DNA of 41,654 nt from a virus. The DNA lies in the IMG/VR virus record IMGVR_UViG_3300023284_000197, positions 1 through 41,654 of that record. One strand, written 5' to 3'. Both the position numbers and the translations under genes were made by a program. Under the pieces are notes generated by a model. It worked only from the letters and a program-made list of their open reading frames with translations. It was not told the origin of the DNA and searched no databases. Numbering within the stretch: position 1 is the first letter of the stretch; each line of letters opens with the position of its first letter. This document shows positions 5,776 through 14,959 of the stretch, one piece after another.

Positions 5776-8034
5776 TCACGCAATCACCGCCCCTCTAATA
5801 TCGCCGGTTACATCCTCGGTGAGCGTGAAGCCGTTTTTGTCGATTGCGTCGCCAGCAAATCCTCCAGAACTAAATCCGCCAGGCTGCCCAAGATCACCCC
5901 CTGCACCCCCTGCGCTGCCAATCGAAGTCCCTCCCGCTCCTCCTGTTTCGAGCGTCCCGTTTTTTGCTTCCAATATTTGCCCTAATGGTTGGCCAGCAAT
6001 TCCAAAAAACGACCCCGCTCCGCCTCCGCCGCCTGCCAATGGATCTTCTTCGCCGCCGCCGCCGCCGCCGCCAATGACGCCGTTATTAGTAATTGTGAGG
6101 TCATGATTTAAGATTATCGCTAATCCACCATCCTCTGCGAAGCCTGATTGGTCACCGCCACCATCGCCACCTTTCCCTACCGCGAAGCCGCCAGAATTCA
6201 GTTGTAGAGTGATCGTTGCACCGGCAGGCCAGGAGCCGGTATCCATGCCGGTTGCGAAGCTAGACGCTGATCCGATAACAACGCCATTTTCTATTATGAA
6301 TTTCGCTTGTGTGCTGGCGTCCGGTGCCGGGAACAAGCCGTTGTAAATGGTTCGGAGGTTTATGTTTTGGGCGTCCACACTCAGAATAACCAAATCAACA
6401 TCGGGATCGCCGCCGCCCTGATCCTCGGGCAGCTCATCGCCGTACACGAACTCAAGAGCCTTGTACTTAAAAACCTTATCTTCTTTGACGCTCAAGATTT
6501 GAAATATTGTATCGATAGGAACGCCGGAGAAATCGACGACATCCCGATGATTGATAGCGCGGCTCTGCCCTGCCCATACGTCCGAATCTTTGGCGTCTAG
6601 CGAAAAATTCATCATGCGCGGAATGTCGGAGAACCTGCGGCCTATCAACGCGGCCAGTTGCAGAGCTGCGGCTTTATTGGTGCTTGTAATCCATCGAGAA
6701 TTTATGACCTTGATCTGATCGGTGATAAATTTTGTGATTGATTCCGTGTCCACGCGCACATAGGACTGCAGATAATTATTGGGCTCATCCAGGCGCTTTG
6801 TGGGGTCGATCTGGCCGAAATTGACATAGACTGTAGATACCCGCTTTTCCGGCATATCTTTGACCGATACCGAATCCGCAACCAGGTTGCTGTCCATATC
6901 CAGGGTGTTCGCGGAAAGAGGCGGAGCTTTTAACGCCGTCAATTGGATTTCTTGTGTGCGCTCATCCCACCACAAATAATGTGGCATTTGCTCTGACACC
7001 TCTTTCAGCAGCTTCCAAACATCGGTGGGGCGCACGATAATGCCGGTCAAAAGCCCGCTCAAAAACGTATCTACCTCGGCCTGCCATGCGGCATCTGGAA
7101 TAAACGAGGCGTCAACTTTGGCAAAATTCGTCAGCAAGTCCTTAGCGATGATGTTGACCTGCTGCGCATTGAACTCCAGGGCCAGCTGCACGGTATCGTT
7201 CTGGCCGTGATCCTTTGCGACAGTGTTGTTTTGCGCACGAACTAAGGTTAAAACATCCGCGACACGGGTGAAACTCATCACCTCGGAACTGATAGAGACC
7301 TTGCCGCTGGCCGGGTATTCAAGGTTCCCGACGCCAGCTGGTGTAAGAGTGAGGCTCAATGCCGCCGCATTGATTCCGCCTGCATTTGAGATTTGTCCGG
7401 TTGAGGGTGCCGGAGCCTGGGCCTTTTTCCGTGACGCCAGGCGCAGAGGATCTTTAGCGGTAATGGTGGCTCGGCCCCTGGTGACATTCATCGACTCAAC
7501 GACATAATGCCGGGTTTGAAAATTCACCGGATCAAAAATCCCGCCGACAAGATAGCCGCTCAGCACTCGCAAATTGCGAAATTGATAGTTCGGATTCCTG
7601 GCCCTTAATTTTGTCCAGAATGTCCCCCGATCAGACGCAATAAAGCTGCGCTCATCAGCGTATTTATCAATATCGAATTGCCTGTCATCGTGTGGGTGGT
7701 CGCGGAATCGGAGGCTAACAGAGGAGCGAATGCCAAGTCCGCCACTCAGGTCTATTTGAGCGGGCGCAATGCTTGGCATTCCAATAAGACTGGGGATGGC
7801 ATCAAGGCCAATGGGGTGCGGGCTTCTCGCCTCACAGAATCGGTAGGTTTTAATCGTTGGGGTAAAATTAGGGAGGTCGTTGGTAGAGGCCTTGGTGTTA
7901 TAGCACTTGGCGTCACCGACTTCTGTCGCGGTGCAGGGGCCTATGCCGCTGGTGAGTGAGCAGTATTCGAGATCAAGCTCAACGACGTATAGGTGCTCCT
8001 TGCTGTACTCTCTCCGTCTACTATCGTATGTCAT
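5776..8034 (-). CDS. Tail tip / receptor-binding protein with glycine-rich C-terminus
   Basis: The 752-residue protein is the last gene of the late operon. The N-terminal ~550 residues look like a tail-hub or baseplate protein, with segments on extraction of a target path (PTDVWKLLKEVSEQMPHYLW) and a DWELGD-like middle. The C-terminal ~150 residues are strongly glycine-rich (runs of seven G, GGGGGAGS, GGAGGT) between short hydrophobic strands. This resembles the polyglycine-sandwich adhesins at T-even fibre tips (gp38) and other phage receptor-binding ends. The function is inferred from position and composition. Its start overlaps the HNH stop (ATGA). Confidence 0.7.
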   Translation of the reverse strand: MTYDSRRREYSKEHLYVVELDLEYCSLTSGIGPCTATEVGDAKCYNTKASTNDLPNFTPTIKTYRFCEARSPHPIGLDAIPSLIGMPSIAPAQIDLSGGLGIRSSVSLRFRDHPHDDRQFDIDKYADERSFIASDRGTFWTKLRARNPNYQFRNLRVLSGYLVGGIFDPVNFQTRHYVVESMNVTRGRATITAKDPLRLASRKKAQAPAPSTGQISNAGGINAAALSLTLTPAGVGNLEYPASGKVSISSEVMSFTRVADVLTLVRAQNNTVAKDHGQNDTVQLALEFNAQQVNIIAKDLLTNFAKVDASFIPDAAWQAEVDTFLSGLLTGIIVRPTDVWKLLKEVSEQMPHYLWWDERTQEIQLTALKAPPLSANTLDMDSNLVADSVSVKDMPEKRVSTVYVNFGQIDPTKRLDEPNNYLQSYVRVDTESITKFITDQIKVINSRWITSTNKAAALQLAALIGRRFSDIPRMMNFSLDAKDSDVWAGQSRAINHRDVVDFSGVPIDTIFQILSVKEDKVFKYKALEFVYGDELPEDQGGGDPDVDLVILSVDAQNINLRTIYNGLFPAPDASTQAKFIIENGVVIGSASSFATGMDTGSWPAGATITLQLNSGGFAVGKGGDGGGDQSGFAEDGGLAIILNHDLTITNNGVIGGGGGGGEEDPLAGGGGGAGSFFGIAGQPLGQILEAKNGTLETGGAGGTSIGSAGGAGGDLGQPGGFSSGGFAGDAIDKNGFTLTEDVTGDIRGAVIA

Positions 8035-8528
8035 TTTTTGCCGTGCCTTTCATGAAAACCGTAGTTGCGTTCTGCCTCAAGTCGCGCCTTGATAGCGTCT
8101 TCCTTATTGGAAAAATCACCTAAATGTATTTTCCTATAATTAAACTTAATAGACGCGCTCCACTTACTAGTGTCCTTTCTGAAATAAACGCCTGTCACGC
8201 CCGTTGTGTTATTCTTTGCCTTAACGCAATTTTTACAATTCTCATGCTGCGTTACATTGCGTAAGTTCACCACCCTGTTATCGTGTCGATCGCCATTGAT
8301 ATGGTCAATGCCAAGCCCATCAGGGATGGCGCCATGAACCATAGTCCATATAATCCTATGTAGGCCGTGCTGCTTGCCCTTGAAGCTGCCTAGCAAGTAT
8401 CCATTTCCTGACTTAGTGTTTATAACGTCACCGACCCGTACATTGTTTGACGTTCTTTTCTTCCTAACGACAACGCCCGTGGATGGATTGTAGTCAAATA
8501 TTTCTTTGAGTTCCTTTTGATCTAACAT
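8031..8528 (-). CDS. Free-standing HNH homing endonuclease with AP2 domain
   Basis: The product is about 165 residues from ATG 8528 (MLDQKELKEIFDYNPSTG). It has the typical phage HNH layout: a short N-terminal NUMOD-like segment, then GLHRIIW ... DHINGDRHDNRVVNLRNVT (the HNH core with two histidines and the asparagines), and a C-terminal AP2 domain (TGVYFRKDTSKWSASIKFN). A TTG at 8597 would give 188 residues but lies inside a hairpin, so the later ATG is preferred. It sits between two tail genes without disrupting either, consistent with a mobile endonuclease insertion. Confidence 0.88.
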   Translation of the reverse strand: MLDQKELKEIFDYNPSTGVVVRKKRTSNNVRVGDVINTKSGNGYLLGSFKGKQHGLHRIIWTMVHGAIPDGLGIDHINGDRHDNRVVNLRNVTQHENCKNCVKAKNNTTGVTGVYFRKDTSKWSASIKFNYRKIHLGDFSNKEDAIKARLEAERNYGFHERHGKK

Positions 8529-8554
8529 ATTTGTTACCCGCTTAGTAACCGCTG

Positions 8555-8592
8555 AAAAATAAAAGCCCAGTTTCGGCAGCGTATCCGAAACT
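8555..8592 (-). terminator. Hairpin terminator before the HNH gene
   Basis: On the minus strand the perfect stem AGTTTCGG/CCGAAACT, with an 8-base loop, is followed by GGGCTTTTATTTTT. An outer AAGCCC/GGGCTT pair (8611-8616 with 8563-8568) encloses it. It separates the upstream tail gene from the HNH gene, so late transcription of the last tail gene would need antitermination or an internal promoter. Confidence 0.6.
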
Positions 8593-8613
8593 TTCAACCG
8601 CTAAGTCTAGGGC

Positions 8614-9390
8614 TTATTCATTATGACCTCTCACGCTCATATCGACGGACATTAAGCGATTGCCGCCGCCCTGGTTAACCGGGGTAATGTCCGCAGTCGT
8701 ATGGCTGAAAGCAACTTCAGAGATATGTGCATCAGGGCGCCAGGCAATAAAGAAGGGAACGGTTTTAGCGGCATCCACAAACGGCTGGAAATTTTCTCTA
8801 TACCAATCATCGTCCAGGTTGCGCCAGCTGAATGTTGATTTTGAGCCTTGTCTTGTGATGGTCCGCCCCAGGAACTGGCCGGATTCTGACATGACAGATT
8901 GATATTTAGTATCGGCGGATAGATTGATAGGGCTGTGGCCACCGTAGATGGGCCTCTGCATTTGTAGGGCTGTTCCAGCGTAGACAACGCCATACTCCAG
9001 GCCCGCTGTAGTGTCGTGAGTAATAGCTATCTCAGCCACAGTGACGGAATCAAACAGCACCATGATTGCGCGGTTGTCAGTTTGTCGCACCTCTTCAATA
9101 TCGATTAAAGCGCCGCTGATAGTCGTTGCATAGCTGATTAAAACCGGCACACCGCCGACAACATGATTGCCGAAGTTGTGCGCAGCGATGGCGATAAAAT
9201 CAATGGGGGCGGCTGATCCAAGCTGAAATCGTGTTGTCACGGCGCCGGAGGCAGGCAGGTAGCGCTGGAATGTGTTTGGTATCAGCACAGCCTCTGCGGC
9301 TACTATATCGCTTGAAGTAAGTAGATTTTGAAACCCGATCCGGGCATTGTGCAGCTGGTCTTCTGATTGAATTTTTGGAATTAGAGGCAT
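8614..9390 (-). CDS. Tail tip-associated protein, 258 aa
   Basis: This is a beta-rich 258-residue protein (MPLIPKIQSEDQLHNARIGF ... SVDMSVRGHNE). It lies between the 141-residue tail gene and the tail tip protein, where siphoviruses encode distal tail or hub adaptors. Segments such as FIAIAAHNFGNHVVGG and TFSWRNLDDDWYRENFQPFVDAA look like a galactose-binding-type jelly roll. I recognise this as a conserved tail-module protein but cannot name the exact role. Start codon ATG 9390 follows the upstream TAA by one base. Confidence 0.65.
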   Translation of the reverse strand: MPLIPKIQSEDQLHNARIGFQNLLTSSDIVAAEAVLIPNTFQRYLPASGAVTTRFQLGSAAPIDFIAIAAHNFGNHVVGGVPVLISYATTISGALIDIEEVRQTDNRAIMVLFDSVTVAEIAITHDTTAGLEYGVVYAGTALQMQRPIYGGHSPINLSADTKYQSVMSESGQFLGRTITRQGSKSTFSWRNLDDDWYRENFQPFVDAAKTVPFFIAWRPDAHISEVAFSHTTADITPVNQGGGNRLMSVDMSVRGHNE

Positions 9391-9391
9391 T

Positions 9392-9817
9392 TTAATATTT
9401 CCATTTATGACCAGCCCAGGTTTGCAGTTTACCAGTCACATCAGTCACCGGCTCGTAACTCAAAACTTCGCCTTCTTCATCGGAAATAGGCGTATCCAGC
9501 ACGAATGGAAGAATAAGCGATTGATCGACCTTCTCCCCTTCTACCGCTAAGATTTCCCAATCCAAGCCCAGTGGCATCAGTGCTGTGTCGCCTGTTTCTG
9601 GGTCGGTAACGGGGTAACCATCTGCCAGCCATCCAGCAATCTCAGTCGCTGGCGTTTTGGTCAGCGCAAGGATTAGCTGATGGCTGCCGACTGCCTGGGT
9701 GCCGATCATGCGAGCTTGAGGCCACGTAATACCCGCCGCCCTAACTATCTGTTGAAGCAGTGGCGAAGAGGTCGCAATATCCTCTCCCTCGGTGATCTTT
9801 ACAATTATCTGACTCAT
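9392..9817 (-). CDS. Tail module hypothetical protein, 141 aa
   Basis: The acidic, beta-rich 141-residue protein (MSQIIVKITEGEDIATSSPL) overlaps the upstream tail fibre gene by four bases (ATGA). It contains no recognisable catalytic motif. Its place between the repeat-bearing fibre protein and the tail tip genes suggests a minor tail or fibre-assembly protein. Confidence 0.6.
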   Translation of the reverse strand: MSQIIVKITEGEDIATSSPLLQQIVRAAGITWPQARMIGTQAVGSHQLILALTKTPATEIAGWLADGYPVTDPETGDTALMPLGLDWEILAVEGEKVDQSLILPFVLDTPISDEEGEVLSYEPVTDVTGKLQTWAGHKWKY

Positions 9818-11910
9818 TGAAAAGTAATCTCCTGCTCTGTTAATGCCACGTCAAACAACCGCATGATCTTTATATGCCCACTCATAAATTGCGTGCCTGT
9901 TGACGTGCTGCCGATGGAGAATGAGGCCCACCCAAGGTTGCTCCCGCTCAGATTCTGACCGCCCTGCTTTACCCCGTTCAAATACCAGTCCGTTCGGTCG
10001 TTTTGTGCATTGCGACTGATGACATGCTGCGTCACCTCGCCAGGCACAATTGTCTGGCCGATAAGGGTGCTAGAAGACCCTGAGTCTGCGCCAATTGTAG
10101 TTCCTGTTGGGCTAATACGAGAGTTTCTAGCTGCCGTTCCTGATATCCCGTTGTCCAGTATGTATTGATTGCCGGATAGAAGTCCTGAAATATCAAATTC
10201 CAGCACAATAGCCCAGGGGCTTGAATAGGCCGTCATTAATGCTGGAGAGGCGTCAAAGTTATCAGCCGCCCTGCTAACAGTCGAATCTTCTGTGTGGATG
10301 TAGGAGGTAAAGTGGTCAAGCGCTTCTAATTGAGCGCCGAAGGTTAGAATATCAACCACCTGATCGGCGTCCGTACCTGTTGCCTCCAGTCCAAAATGCC
10401 CGTCCGAATCCAGAACTGACTTACCAAACCTCACCCATTCTGAACCAACAGTAATCAATGCTTGGCTGCCTGTGCTGTGCAGTCGCATTTCTTGTGCTGC
10501 GCCTGTGTTTGATTTAAGCCAAAATGATTCGGTGCCGTCGGAGCCGGTGAGCAGTGCTGCTGATTGCCTTAAAATTGATCTATCGCCAGACCCTCCACCT
10601 ACTCCAGAATCAAACACAACTCTGTCGGCAGATCTTGTTCCGTCAGGGGCTAGTCCCACATTAGCAGTGACAACAGGCAAAACGCCTGTTCCCTGCACAA
10701 GGCCTGCCCAAGACGGGTCGTTAAATTTTTCAGAATGCAGGGCAAGATTTGTGCTTGCTGGCTCAAGCTTGCCGCCCAACGCTGCACCTGTGGCAAAATC
10801 AAATTCACGGCGCAAAGACTCGGTGAATATTTTAATTACCGTGGATGATAGGGTTTTGACGTAGGGCTGGGGCTTGGCCGATTCGGTTACTTGCCCCGCA
10901 TCCACCAAAACACCAGCAGTGCCATTGGCTGTGACTGTGTCGGTGTTGTCAGCGTCAACAATGGCGAATTGTGCAAAACCAGCAACGGCTCCGTCTGCCA
11001 TCACCTCGCACAAAACCCATCCATCATCCAGCGGTGTGATTTTTGCCGCCGTTCCTGCTGAAATAGTGCCGATGGCGCCAAGCGCGATATTGAACCACGC
11101 GCCGTTGGCACCATCTGGATCGACGATTTTTACCCAACTAAACCCATCAGCTTTAAATCTGAAGCCAGCTGAATGCGCATTTGTGTTTAATGTTATTGCC
11201 TGCTCAAGCCCCCGAAATGTACCGGTCGAATCAGGAATGACTTTATCGGCGGATTGGCGACCGTCAAAAGTTCGGTCCACATTTGGCAATACAGTTACGC
11301 TGTTTTGTGTCCAAACAGCATTATCAAATTGTTCACTGAATGACGCCAGATTCTCAACATCGCCCACAAAATCCGTGTCAAGGAAAAAATCAAACTTTCC
11401 GCAAACGGTCCGGCGATTGATAAACGTCGCGGTGGTATTTCGGCTGTACGTGAATAAGTCGTCAAATGTCGCAGGAACGCCACACAATGCAAAACAATTT
11501 GCAGCGAAATCAAAATCAGCGACTGGGTGAATTGAACGAGGAATTGTGCCAGCAACGGCAACAGCGAGAACGTTGGGTATTGCCACTGTCCCGGCAGGCT
11601 GCTCCGTCAAATCGTTCGGTATAGCAACCGATCCTGCGGGTTGTTCGGTCAAGTCGTTGGGAATGGCAATTGAACCAGGCGCCAGCTCGGTTAAATTATT
11701 TGGTATAGAAACTGAGCCTGCGGGCTGCTCGGTGAGATTATTTGGTACTGCAACCGATCCGGCTGCCAGCTCTGTTAAATCATTCGGAATAGCAACAGAC
11801 CCTGCAGCCAATTCTGTCAAGTTATTTGGTATAGCTACTGAGCCTGCGGGCTGCTCGGTCAGGTCATTTGGTGGCCCGACTACTCCAGGCGGCTTTGGAA
11901 TTATTGCCAT
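9814..11910 (-). CDS. Tail fibre-like protein with seven N-terminal 14-residue repeats
   Basis: The 698-residue protein begins with seven tandem copies of PN(D/N)LTE(Q/L)(P/A)AGSVAI (residues 14-111) and a decayed eighth. Two jelly-roll, carbohydrate-binding-like modules follow (NLASFSEQFDNAVW ... and NLALHSEKFNDPSW ...), then a C-terminal LamG/concanavalin-like domain (about 560-698, WAIVLEFDISGLLSGNQYIL). This layout fits a side fibre or decoration protein that binds surface glycans. It lies directly after the tape measure gene. The extended repeats may act as a flexible stalk. Confidence 0.7.
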   Translation of the reverse strand: MAIIPKPPGVVGPPNDLTEQPAGSVAIPNNLTELAAGSVAIPNDLTELAAGSVAVPNNLTEQPAGSVSIPNNLTELAPGSIAIPNDLTEQPAGSVAIPNDLTEQPAGTVAIPNVLAVAVAGTIPRSIHPVADFDFAANCFALCGVPATFDDLFTYSRNTTATFINRRTVCGKFDFFLDTDFVGDVENLASFSEQFDNAVWTQNSVTVLPNVDRTFDGRQSADKVIPDSTGTFRGLEQAITLNTNAHSAGFRFKADGFSWVKIVDPDGANGAWFNIALGAIGTISAGTAAKITPLDDGWVLCEVMADGAVAGFAQFAIVDADNTDTVTANGTAGVLVDAGQVTESAKPQPYVKTLSSTVIKIFTESLRREFDFATGAALGGKLEPASTNLALHSEKFNDPSWAGLVQGTGVLPVVTANVGLAPDGTRSADRVVFDSGVGGGSGDRSILRQSAALLTGSDGTESFWLKSNTGAAQEMRLHSTGSQALITVGSEWVRFGKSVLDSDGHFGLEATGTDADQVVDILTFGAQLEALDHFTSYIHTEDSTVSRAADNFDASPALMTAYSSPWAIVLEFDISGLLSGNQYILDNGISGTAARNSRISPTGTTIGADSGSSSTLIGQTIVPGEVTQHVISRNAQNDRTDWYLNGVKQGGQNLSGSNLGWASFSIGSTSTGTQFMSGHIKIMRLFDVALTEQEITFQ
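11578..11871 (-). repeat. Seven tandem 42-bp coding repeats
   Basis: These are 7 x 42 bp in frame, encoding the 14-residue unit with core NDLTEQPAGSVAIP. Copies differ at both synonymous and non-synonymous sites, so the array is not freshly duplicated. Confidence 0.9.
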
Positions 11911-11914
11911 CTAT

Positions 11915-14395
11915 TCATCCTCCTGCGACGCCGAGTTCTACCCCGTCGCCAATTTGTTCGTTAATTTGCTCCATAAGTTCACGGACCTGATCGGTATTTA
12001 AAAGACCTTGGCCAGTGAATCTCACTTCGATATTCCTGGGTTGCTGCTGCCCTGGTTGCCCTGCGGGGGAGCCTGGGGATGTGCCGCCTGCTGCACCACC
12101 GCGAGATGGCGAGACGGAAGCTCCGCCGCCGCCGCCAGAGCCGCTGCCGCCTGATTTGATGGCGCCGATCAGGCTGGCTGTGCTTGCAATACTCGCCGCT
12201 GTGTAGGCAGCTGCAACAAGGGGCGCCCATGGCCCGCCTACACTCATTCCTGCCTGCCACGCATCCACCGCCGCCTGCTTGCCTTTAATCAAAGCCTGGG
12301 CGATAGCAGCGGCCTTCATCACCTTCTCTATTTTTTTGCTGTTTTGAGAAAGGGCTTTAAATCCAGCTTGAAGGCCGTTAACAGTGATTTGGCGCTTGAC
12401 TTCTTCTTCCCTGCGCCTGATCTCAGTCATGCGTTTGGAATGTTCATCCTGGCTTAATTCTTTAGCGGCCAGCTGAGCATCCAGCATTTCTTTTTCACGC
12501 TCGAATTGTTCCAGCTGCATTTCATTCTGGCTTTCAAACCGAAGGCCCATAGCCTCCAGAAGGCCGACTGTTTCCATCTCAAAAGTGCTGGCAGCTGCGG
12601 GCCCTCGGATGTCTGCTAATGCCTGCTCATGCTCAGCAAACAGCCCCTGTTCGCGCTCAAGCTCCTGTGCTGTGAGGTCGCTCTTGTCGGCAAAGGTGTT
12701 TCTCAGTCTTTCCAAATCTGCCGCAAAAGCTTTGTTTTCCCGCTCCTCTGCAGACAGGATTCGATTATCAAGATCCTCTAAAAATCGAGCTGTCTCAGCA
12801 GCTCTTTGTTTTGCTAATTCTTCCTCTATCTTTTTTTCGCGCTCCTGTCTTCTCTTTGCTGCGGCGGCTTCTTTTTTTCTTTTTTCGGCTTCGTCAAGGT
12901 CGATCTTGTCTTGTGCGCCCTTCTTCTCGACCTCCTCAACGCCCTGCAGAGCACCCACCAACTCTTGCAGTTTTGTCTTCTGCTTGGTCAGCTCCTCAAG
13001 CTCATCCCTGGCAGCGGAGATTCTCCCGCCGAGCGCACTAAAGCCTGACCCAAACTCACGGGTTGACTGCGTGGCCTGAACTTGCCTTTGTTGTAATTTG
13101 TCTATTTGCTCCTCAAGCTCTTTGCTTTTTGCGGCAACGGCAGCAAGGTCTTTTTCGGCCAGTTGTCTTTGGGTTTTTCCTAAGTTTTGGAGTGACTTAA
13201 TTTGTTCATCGACCCGCCTGGTGGTCTCTTCAGTTTGCTGCTCCGCCTCGCTTTCAGCACTTGCGAATGTCACTAATGCAATTGCCGCCAGGGTGGCCGC
13301 GCCAGCTGGCCCGCCAATCAGCGCAAGCGACCCTTTCAATGCCAGCGCGGCAAATCTTGACGCTCTCATAGCAGCTGTGGCGCGGGTGGTGGTTGTGACC
13401 ATCCGCATGACAGCGGCGCTATATACTGTGGTGGTTGTGGTGGCAGTCGTTTGAGCCAGAACTAATTTAACCTGGGCCACTGTTGCGGCAGATAGGGCGC
13501 CAACCATTCGCGCCCCGATTACTGCAGCAACAGCCGTCGCCACTTTTCCAACTGTCTCCAAATTCTCAGAGAGGAGAACTACCCCGTCTCCAGCCGTGCC
13601 AACCGCATCATTAATGGCGTCGTTGGCGCCGGTAAAGGCAATGGCGTTATTTTTCGCTACTTCTAATTTTTGGGAAAATGTCGCTGTAGCTTGAGCAAAA
13701 TCTGTATCAATTTTATCGGCGTATCTTTCCAGAGATTCTATTAAAACCTCTGCTGTGATAACGCCCTCGGCTGCAAGCTCCCTTAATTCTCCCGCAGTCT
13801 TCCCGGTGGCCTCCTTAACGGCCTCCATGATGATTGGGGCTTGCTCTGCGATAGAGTTGAATTCATCGCCTCTCAACGCGCCACTAGCCAGGGCTTGCCC
13901 AAGCTGCCGAATTGAGCCGGTCGTCTCCTGGGTGGTTGCGCCGCTGATTGCAAACGCTTTATTAATTGACTCGGTAACTTTAAGAAGACGTGATTGGGGT
14001 ATGTCAAGATTTCGCGTTGAACGCTCCAGCTTGGCGTACAAATCTACGGTAGATTCAACACTTGTGCGAGTTTCATTTGATGTTTTGAACAGCTGCTCGG
14101 TGACGAAATTCAGGTCTTCCGTGCTGTCAGTCGCAATCTTTAATTTATTGGTTATCGAGGTAAAGGCGTCAGAATATCCCTTCAGCTTTCCCGTCACTGC
14201 CACCACGGCCAGGCCAACAGCCGCCGTAGCGGCCGCTGCTTTTACATTCCAGCTTTCCCAGGTTTTAGCGTTCTTCTTGAGGCTTTTATCTATTTTTTTC
14301 AGCTCGGACTGAGATTTTTTACGGCCCTTTTTAAGGCCCTCGGTGTCCGCGCCTATCTTTATAGAGAGCTTTCCGAGACTTACATTTAAAGCCAT
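11915..14395 (-). CDS. Tape measure protein
   Basis: The 826-residue protein sets tail length. The N-terminal part carries the conserved tape-measure domain (GYSDAFTSITNKLKIATDS through QLGQALASGALRGDEFNSIAEQAP ... GELRELAAEGVITAEVL). Hydrophobic segments (about residues 280-380) and a long charged coiled coil (about 400-640) follow, then a glycine/proline-rich end. ATG 14395 shares its first A with the TAA of the frameshifted chaperone (TAATG), so translation is coupled. For a tail this size the length is ordinary. Confidence 0.92.
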   Translation of the reverse strand: MALNVSLGKLSIKIGADTEGLKKGRKKSQSELKKIDKSLKKNAKTWESWNVKAAAATAAVGLAVVAVTGKLKGYSDAFTSITNKLKIATDSTEDLNFVTEQLFKTSNETRTSVESTVDLYAKLERSTRNLDIPQSRLLKVTESINKAFAISGATTQETTGSIRQLGQALASGALRGDEFNSIAEQAPIIMEAVKEATGKTAGELRELAAEGVITAEVLIESLERYADKIDTDFAQATATFSQKLEVAKNNAIAFTGANDAINDAVGTAGDGVVLLSENLETVGKVATAVAAVIGARMVGALSAATVAQVKLVLAQTTATTTTTVYSAAVMRMVTTTTRATAAMRASRFAALALKGSLALIGGPAGAATLAAIALVTFASAESEAEQQTEETTRRVDEQIKSLQNLGKTQRQLAEKDLAAVAAKSKELEEQIDKLQQRQVQATQSTREFGSGFSALGGRISAARDELEELTKQKTKLQELVGALQGVEEVEKKGAQDKIDLDEAEKRKKEAAAAKRRQEREKKIEEELAKQRAAETARFLEDLDNRILSAEERENKAFAADLERLRNTFADKSDLTAQELEREQGLFAEHEQALADIRGPAAASTFEMETVGLLEAMGLRFESQNEMQLEQFEREKEMLDAQLAAKELSQDEHSKRMTEIRRREEEVKRQITVNGLQAGFKALSQNSKKIEKVMKAAAIAQALIKGKQAAVDAWQAGMSVGGPWAPLVAAAYTAASIASTASLIGAIKSGGSGSGGGGGASVSPSRGGAAGGTSPGSPAGQPGQQQPRNIEVRFTGQGLLNTDQVRELMEQINEQIGDGVELGVAGG

Positions 14396-14643
14396 TAAAG
14401 CACCTTAACCCCTTGTTTTTCGAGCTTTTCGCGTAGCTCGGCCAGTTTGTCAAATTCGTCTTCGTGAAGATTTCCAATTCGTTTAGGTCGATGAAATTCC
14501 AGGAGGATCAAGGCTTCTGAGGCCGACATGCCCCAAAATTCACTGGGAGGAATGCTGTAGTTTCCAACCAGCAGCTCATAGAGGGTTTCCCAGGGGTAGG
14601 CCCCTATTTTTTCTTGGTTGATTTTTTCTTGGTTGAGGCGCGC
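14395..14643 (-). CDS. Tail assembly chaperone, -1 frameshift extension (T part)
   Basis: This open frame has no start codon of its own. It continues the chaperone gene after a -1 shift at A-AAA-AAG (14649-14643) and runs 82 codons to TAA 14397-14395. The translation contains GAYPWETLYELLVGNYSIPP then FWGMSASEALILLEF. The proline/tryptophan and FW-x-MS-x-x-E motifs are typical of the T domains of lambda-like chaperones. The fused product would be 187 residues. The stop overlaps the tape measure start. Known family logic: G and GT bind the tape measure during tail tube assembly. Confidence 0.82.
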   Translation of the reverse strand, partial: ARLNQEKINQEKIGAYPWETLYELLVGNYSIPPSEFWGMSASEALILLEFHRPKRIGNLHEDEFDKLAELREKLEKQGVKVL

Positions 14644-14957
14644 TTTTTTTTTGGCTCAGGGAATATCGCTAAAAATATTTCCTCAAGCAGCGGAATTGTG
14701 TCTGCAGCCTGCAAGTCTCCGTCACCGAACATGCCCTCCCACACATCCTCTTGAGATACTTTCGCCCCTGCTGAAGTCAGCAAAATAGCGATCAGCTTGG
14801 CGACATGGCTGAACTTGACTTCGCCCCGGTTGAGACCGCTGTACATCGTCATCAGATTTATGCCGCGAGATTCGATCTCGTCAATAATGCGCATGGTGAT
14901 GCAGAGCGGGTAATCTTCCCCGCCCCAACTAAGATCAAGCTTTTTATTAATTGCCAT
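14604..14957 (-). CDS. Tail assembly chaperone, unshifted form (G part)
   Basis: The 117-residue protein (MAINKKLDLSWGGEDYPLCI) lies between the tail tube and tape measure genes, where lambda encodes gpG. It ends in a lysine-rich tail, KKKRASTKKKSTKKK, built on two long A tracts. The first A tract contains the canonical slippery heptamer A-AAA-AAG in the correct phase. Ribosomes that slip make the longer GT form, and those that do not stop at TAG 14606-14604. Confidence 0.85.
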   Translation of the reverse strand: MAINKKLDLSWGGEDYPLCITMRIIDEIESRGINLMTMYSGLNRGEVKFSHVAKLIAILLTSAGAKVSQEDVWEGMFGDGDLQAADTIPLLEEIFLAIFPEPKKKRASTKKKSTKKK

Positions 14958-14959
14958 AA

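Noticed and set aside
10472-11530. Two long plus-strand ORFs opposite the tail fibre gene
   Set aside because: They run against the late operon, lack ribosome sites and read as serine/alanine/proline-rich shadow sequence.
11578-11871. CRISPR-like array
   Set aside because: The 42-bp units are contiguous, in frame and without spacers. They are coding repeats.
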